Source: Mucilaginibacter sp.
GTDB taxonomy: Bacteria; Bacteroidota; Bacteroidia; Sphingobacteriales; Sphingobacteriaceae
Direction of reading: 5' to 3'
NCBI GenBank assembly: GCA_028287865.1
Contig: JAQBOU010000217.1
Span: 1 to 37,289 of the forward strand
Length of the DNA stretch: 37,289 nucleotides
This document shows positions 33,742 through 37,289 of this stretch, piece after piece. A model generated the notes under the pieces. It ran no database searches. It was given only the letters and a program-made list of their open reading frames with translations, and was not told the origin of the DNA. Made by a program: the position numbers and the translations under genes. Every line of letters starts with the position of its first letter. Positions within the stretch are counted from its first letter, which is position 1.

Positions 33742-36700
33742 ATGAAAAAAAGCTTACATAAAATTCTTTCCTTATTTATTCTTCCGATTCTTTTTATAGG
33801 CTCAGCATATGGCGCCATGAGAGTAACCGCTATTTCAGCAGGAGCACAATCCGGCACCGCCACTTATGGTACAGGCACCTCTGTTACCTATAATATTTCA
33901 CTAACTAAATTTAGTACAGGGACCGGATCTGACCAAATAAGCATTAGTAGTTGGAGTACCGGTTTACCTACAGGCGTTACTATCGCTTTTAGCCCATCCT
34001 CACCATATAATCCGGCCGTTACAGGCTCCGTTACTTTAACCTTAACAACAACTGCAGCAACTCCGGTAGGAAACTATACTTTTACAATAAAAAATATTGA
34101 TAACAATGGTGGCGGAACAACAACATCAACAGGCACCTTAACGGTCAACCCAACAACTCCTGTAGTAAGCGGTGCTGGTACTGTTTGTGCAGGTTCAACT
34201 ATAACACTTACTGTTTCGGGCGGGTTGCCTGCGGGAGGTACTTATAACTGGTACAATGTGGCGGCGGGCGGGTCAGTTATATCAACCGGCGCTACCTATT
34301 CAACTGTTACCAGTGGTACTTACTACGCATCATACACATCTTCTACAGTGGAAGGAGCCAGAAGCCCCGTCGCTGCTGTAACCATTAATGCGGCGCCAAT
34401 TTTGTCTACAGTGCCAACAACCCCGGCAAGCGGATTATACCTTTCTTATCCTTTTTCAGGTAACGCCAATGATGTTTCCGGAAACAATAATAACGGTACC
34501 ACCCAAGGGGCACCTTCACTTACCAGTGACCGCTATAATGCGATAAACAGTGCCTATAGTTTTAATGGTACAAGCCAGTATATATCTACAGCTAAATCAA
34601 CAGGATCCCCCGGGCCTCAAAATTTTTCTATCAGCGTATGGTTTAAAACAAGTTCGGCAGGTGGCATGCTGGTGGGTTTTGCCAACGGACAAACAGGCTC
34701 GACGGCTGATTTTGACCGCCACATTTACATGAGTAACAGCGGCCAGGTATATTTCGGACTTTATCCAGGTACCTTTAAAACCATTAATAGTACAACAACC
34801 TATGATGATGGCAACTGGCACCATGTTGTTGCTACCGAATCAACAACAAATGGTGCAAACCTGTTTGTGGATGGTACGTTACAAGCTAGCGATGCCACAA
34901 TGAATTCTTCCCAGGATTACGGTGGAAATGGGTATTGGAGGGTTGGATATAATTCTCTTTCAGGGTGGCCTTCCGCTCCGTCTGACACATATTTCAACGG
35001 TTCTCTGGATGATATCGCCATATACAATACAGAATTGACGGCATACCAGGTATATACTTTATACGGTGCGGGATCTGTACCGGTTTGCGTCGGCAGCGCC
35101 ATGGCCCTACAGGCCAATACAGTGACCGGAGCAACCTATTCATGGACCGGACCAAATGGATTTTCATCAACTTTACAAAACCCAACTGTTAGCAGTAGCG
35201 CTACAACTGCTAATTCTGGAATTTATGTCCTTACAGTTACGGGTTCAAACGGATGTACCTCGACCATAAATGTTACCGGATATGTTAGCCCGTTACCTGT
35301 TTCAACTTTTACCGCGAGTTCGCCGGTTACCATTAACAGTAATGCAACTATAACTTATACGGGTACTTATAATGCTACTTCAACGTATGCCTGGAATTTC
35401 AACGGCGGTACAATTGTATCAGGGTCGGGTGTTGGGCCTTATGCTGTAAAATGGGCAACATCCGGTTCAAAAACCATAACCTTAACAGTAACCAGTGCAG
35501 GTGGATGTACTTCTACTTCAACACAAACAGTTTTTGTAAACACCAGTAACTATAGCACCTATGCCTATGGAATGCCCTTGACTTTAAATACAACAGGGTT
35601 AGGTATTACCAGCGACTTGAGTAGTTTTCCTTTCCTGGTTACTATTACAGATCCATCACTTGTTTATACAGCAGGAAGTTGCAGTAATAAAGTGCAGTTT
35701 CCGAATGGCCCGGCTTATGACTTTGCTTTTGTTGATGCCGGCTCAGGTACCGAAGTGCCTTACCAGGTTGAAAGTTATAACCAAACCACCGGAACACTGC
35801 TGGTATGGGTAAAACTACCTACACTAACGCACTCAACCAATAACACCATATATTTTTATTACGGTTCAGCCACTGCACCCGGTACCCATACAACAGCTTT
35901 TTATCAATCAACCTGGGCAAGCAATTACCAGGCTGTTTACCATTTCAATGAAAGTGCTTTTACGGGTTCAGTAACCGATGCAACTGCTAACGGGCATACG
36001 GGCACTACAACCGGAATGACTTCTTCCGATCTGATCTCAGGTAAAGTTGGAAATGCATATTCTTTTGATGGTTTAACCAAAAAGATCACAGCGAATGCGG
36101 TAAACATCACTGGTGCATTTACTATTTCGGCATGGGTAAATTTATCTTCTTTAAATCATGATCAAAAGATCATGACAAATCAGGCAGCTGCCGGAGGCAG
36201 TACAGGTGGTTATAAATTGGGAGTATATACTAATAATATACCTGAATCAGAATCAGGTATAGCGGTTAACCGGGCCAGCAATCCCTTAGCACCAGCCCTT
36301 AGCACTTCAACCTGGTATTATTTACAAGCCGTTTACTCGGGAGCTCAGCTTACTACGTATGTAAATGGCGTTCAATATCAAGCGCTCTCAACTACTAATA
36401 ATCCCTCAGCAACAAACCCGTTATACATAGGGGTTGGCGAAGGAGGATCCCAACTTTATTTTTATGGTATGATTGATGAAGCCAGGATATCGAATGTTGC
36501 CAAAACATCAGATTGGCTATTGGCAGAATATAATAATCAAAATAACCCTGCAAGTTTCACCACAGCCGGTAGTATAACTACCAACTTTACCAATGCTTCG
36601 GCTATTGCGGGCGGCATAAATTATAGTACTGCTGATGGGGTAAATTATACCTATACAATTAATTCGGTTACCACTTCCGGTACACCACCTAATGATGGTA

Positions 36701-37289
36701 CGGCCAGCTTTAATATAACAGGCACCAATGTTGTAATACCCACAACTGCTACTATCTATGGGCTTACGGTTAACACTTCTGATAAAATTGATTTAAACGG
36801 ACAAACTTTGAATATGGGCTGTAATATTGTGAATAATGGTACCATAACTAATTCTTCATCCACTGCTTCTACTTTGAATTTTAACGGTACTGCATCGACA
36901 CAAACATATACGGGCACATCATCCAGTGTGGGGCAATTTGATAATTTAACTATAAATAATTCGGCTGCCGGAACAGTTACTATTACAGGCGGAGCCGTTA
37001 GCATCTATAAATCGCTCAATCTTACAAAAGGTAACTTATTTGTTGACAATACTAATAGCGGGGCCCTTACTTTAAAGAGCACATTAACGCAAACGGCCAG
37101 TGTTGCAGCCATCCCAACGGGTTATGCAGTAACGGGAAATGTAACGGTAGAGCGGTATTTAACAGGGGGCAGCGGATACCGGACCTATCGTTTTGTTTCC
37201 TCGCCGGTGTATGCAGCAACCGTTAACTCAAATAATGTTTATAGTCTTAATTACCTGCAAAACAGTGTTTATCTTACGGGCAATGCCGG
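33742..37289 (+). CDS. Large multidomain Ig/LamG/DUF2341 surface protein, 3' end beyond window
   Basis: Uninterrupted frame of 1182 codons from ATG at 33742 to the window edge with no stop; partial at the C-terminus. Signal peptide MKKSLHKILSLFILPILFIG, cleaved near AYG (about 24). Modules in order: a Ser/Thr-rich beta domain (about 27-140); an Ig-like domain (about 145-215, VSGAGTVCAGSTITLTV); LamG 1 (about 229-441); an Ig-like domain (about 446-515); a PKD-like domain (about 520-600, YAWNFNGG); DUF2341 (about 608-709); LamG 2 (about 729-935); then a beta-rich region (about 1000-1182). From DUF2341 onward it is collinear with the protein at 28502-32188, sharing DLNGxTL, TYTGT, GALTLKST and VERYxxGG blocks. 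A T9SS sorting domain is therefore expected off the right edge. Probably an adhesin or glycan-binding protein (inference). Confidence 0.85.
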   Translation, partial: MKKSLHKILSLFILPILFIGSAYGAMRVTAISAGAQSGTATYGTGTSVTYNISLTKFSTGTGSDQISISSWSTGLPTGVTIAFSPSSPYNPAVTGSVTLTLTTTAATPVGNYTFTIKNIDNNGGGTTTSTGTLTVNPTTPVVSGAGTVCAGSTITLTVSGGLPAGGTYNWYNVAAGGSVISTGATYSTVTSGTYYASYTSSTVEGARSPVAAVTINAAPILSTVPTTPASGLYLSYPFSGNANDVSGNNNNGTTQGAPSLTSDRYNAINSAYSFNGTSQYISTAKSTGSPGPQNFSISVWFKTSSAGGMLVGFANGQTGSTADFDRHIYMSNSGQVYFGLYPGTFKTINSTTTYDDGNWHHVVATESTTNGANLFVDGTLQASDATMNSSQDYGGNGYWRVGYNSLSGWPSAPSDTYFNGSLDDIAIYNTELTAYQVYTLYGAGSVPVCVGSAMALQANTVTGATYSWTGPNGFSSTLQNPTVSSSATTANSGIYVLTVTGSNGCTSTINVTGYVSPLPVSTFTASSPVTINSNATITYTGTYNATSTYAWNFNGGTIVSGSGVGPYAVKWATSGSKTITLTVTSAGGCTSTSTQTVFVNTSNYSTYAYGMPLTLNTTGLGITSDLSSFPFLVTITDPSLVYTAGSCSNKVQFPNGPAYDFAFVDAGSGTEVPYQVESYNQTTGTLLVWVKLPTLTHSTNNTIYFYYGSATAPGTHTTAFYQSTWASNYQAVYHFNESAFTGSVTDATANGHTGTTTGMTSSDLISGKVGNAYSFDGLTKKITANAVNITGAFTISAWVNLSSLNHDQKIMTNQAAAGGSTGGYKLGVYTNNIPESESGIAVNRASNPLAPALSTSTWYYLQAVYSGAQLTTYVNGVQYQALSTTNNPSATNPLYIGVGEGGSQLYFYGMIDEARISNVAKTSDWLLAEYNNQNNPASFTTAGSITTNFTNASAIAGGINYSTADGVNYTYTINSVTTSGTPPNDGTASFNITGTNVVIPTTATIYGLTVNTSDKIDLNGQTLNMGCNIVNNGTITNSSSTASTLNFNGTASTQTYTGTSSSVGQFDNLTINNSAAGTVTITGGAVSIYKSLNLTKGNLFVDNTNSGALTLKSTLTQTASVAAIPTGYAVTGNVTVERYLTGGSGYRTYRFVSSPVYAATVNSNNVYSLNYLQNSVYLTGNA

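Overview
The window looks like chromosomal DNA of a Bacteroidota bacterium, most likely a Sphingobacteriaceae relative (Mucilaginibacter/Pedobacter type); the genus cannot be proved from the sequence. Evidence: low G+C with very AT-rich spacers; TAnnTTTG-type -7 promoter boxes; weak or absent Shine-Dalgarno sequences; a type IX secretion (T9SS) C-terminal sorting domain; an MG2/TonB-plug surface protein; DUF2911, DUF4834 and YfhO-type proteins; and many dispersed imperfect palindromes in the spacers. No tRNA, rRNA, CRISPR array, transposase or phage gene was seen.

Layout. 1-2155 (minus): an ExbB/TolQ proton channel followed by two different ExbD/TolR proteins, the motor half of a TonB-type energy transducer. 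2917-4249 (minus): a SUI1/YciH-like translation factor and a YegS-type lipid kinase. 4320-5763 (plus): a SAM-II-like riboswitch ahead of metK, so SAM synthetase appears to be under SAM feedback. 6085-6624 (minus): secreted DUF2911 protein. 6957-14404: two paralogous GT-C glycosyltransferases in opposite orientation bracket an MG2/A2M-like protein with a TonB plug domain and a serpin lipoprotein. 14606-15502 (plus): Tat-exported metallo-beta-lactamase-fold hydrolase. 15503-16932: a lone lipoprotein gene surrounded by several families of short palindromic repeats.

16933-23547 (minus): a surface-glycan cluster, in transcription order YfhO-like membrane protein, Wzx-type flippase, two methyltransferases and a GNT-I-like glycosyltransferase. 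The flippase and both methyltransferase genes are translationally coupled. 23752-26571 (minus): uvrB, DUF4834 protein and a small membrane protein. 26776-28179 (plus): dihydrolipoyl dehydrogenase. 28502-37289 (plus): two related DUF2341/LamG surface proteins. The first is complete with a T9SS sorting domain; the second is larger, carries extra N-terminal modules and runs off the window. They are separated by msrA (minus) and about 1 kb of AT-rich DNA holding two operator-like palindromes.

The region mixes housekeeping genes (metK, uvrB, lpd, msrA) with cell-envelope and surface functions. No self-contained unknown multi-gene system such as a defence island stood out. The most interesting signals are the riboswitch, a possible small RNA or leader ending in a terminator at 6845-6851, the palindromic repeat family abutting the stop codons of metK and uvrB, the repeat-studded lipoprotein locus, and the paired LamG proteins with palindromes between them.
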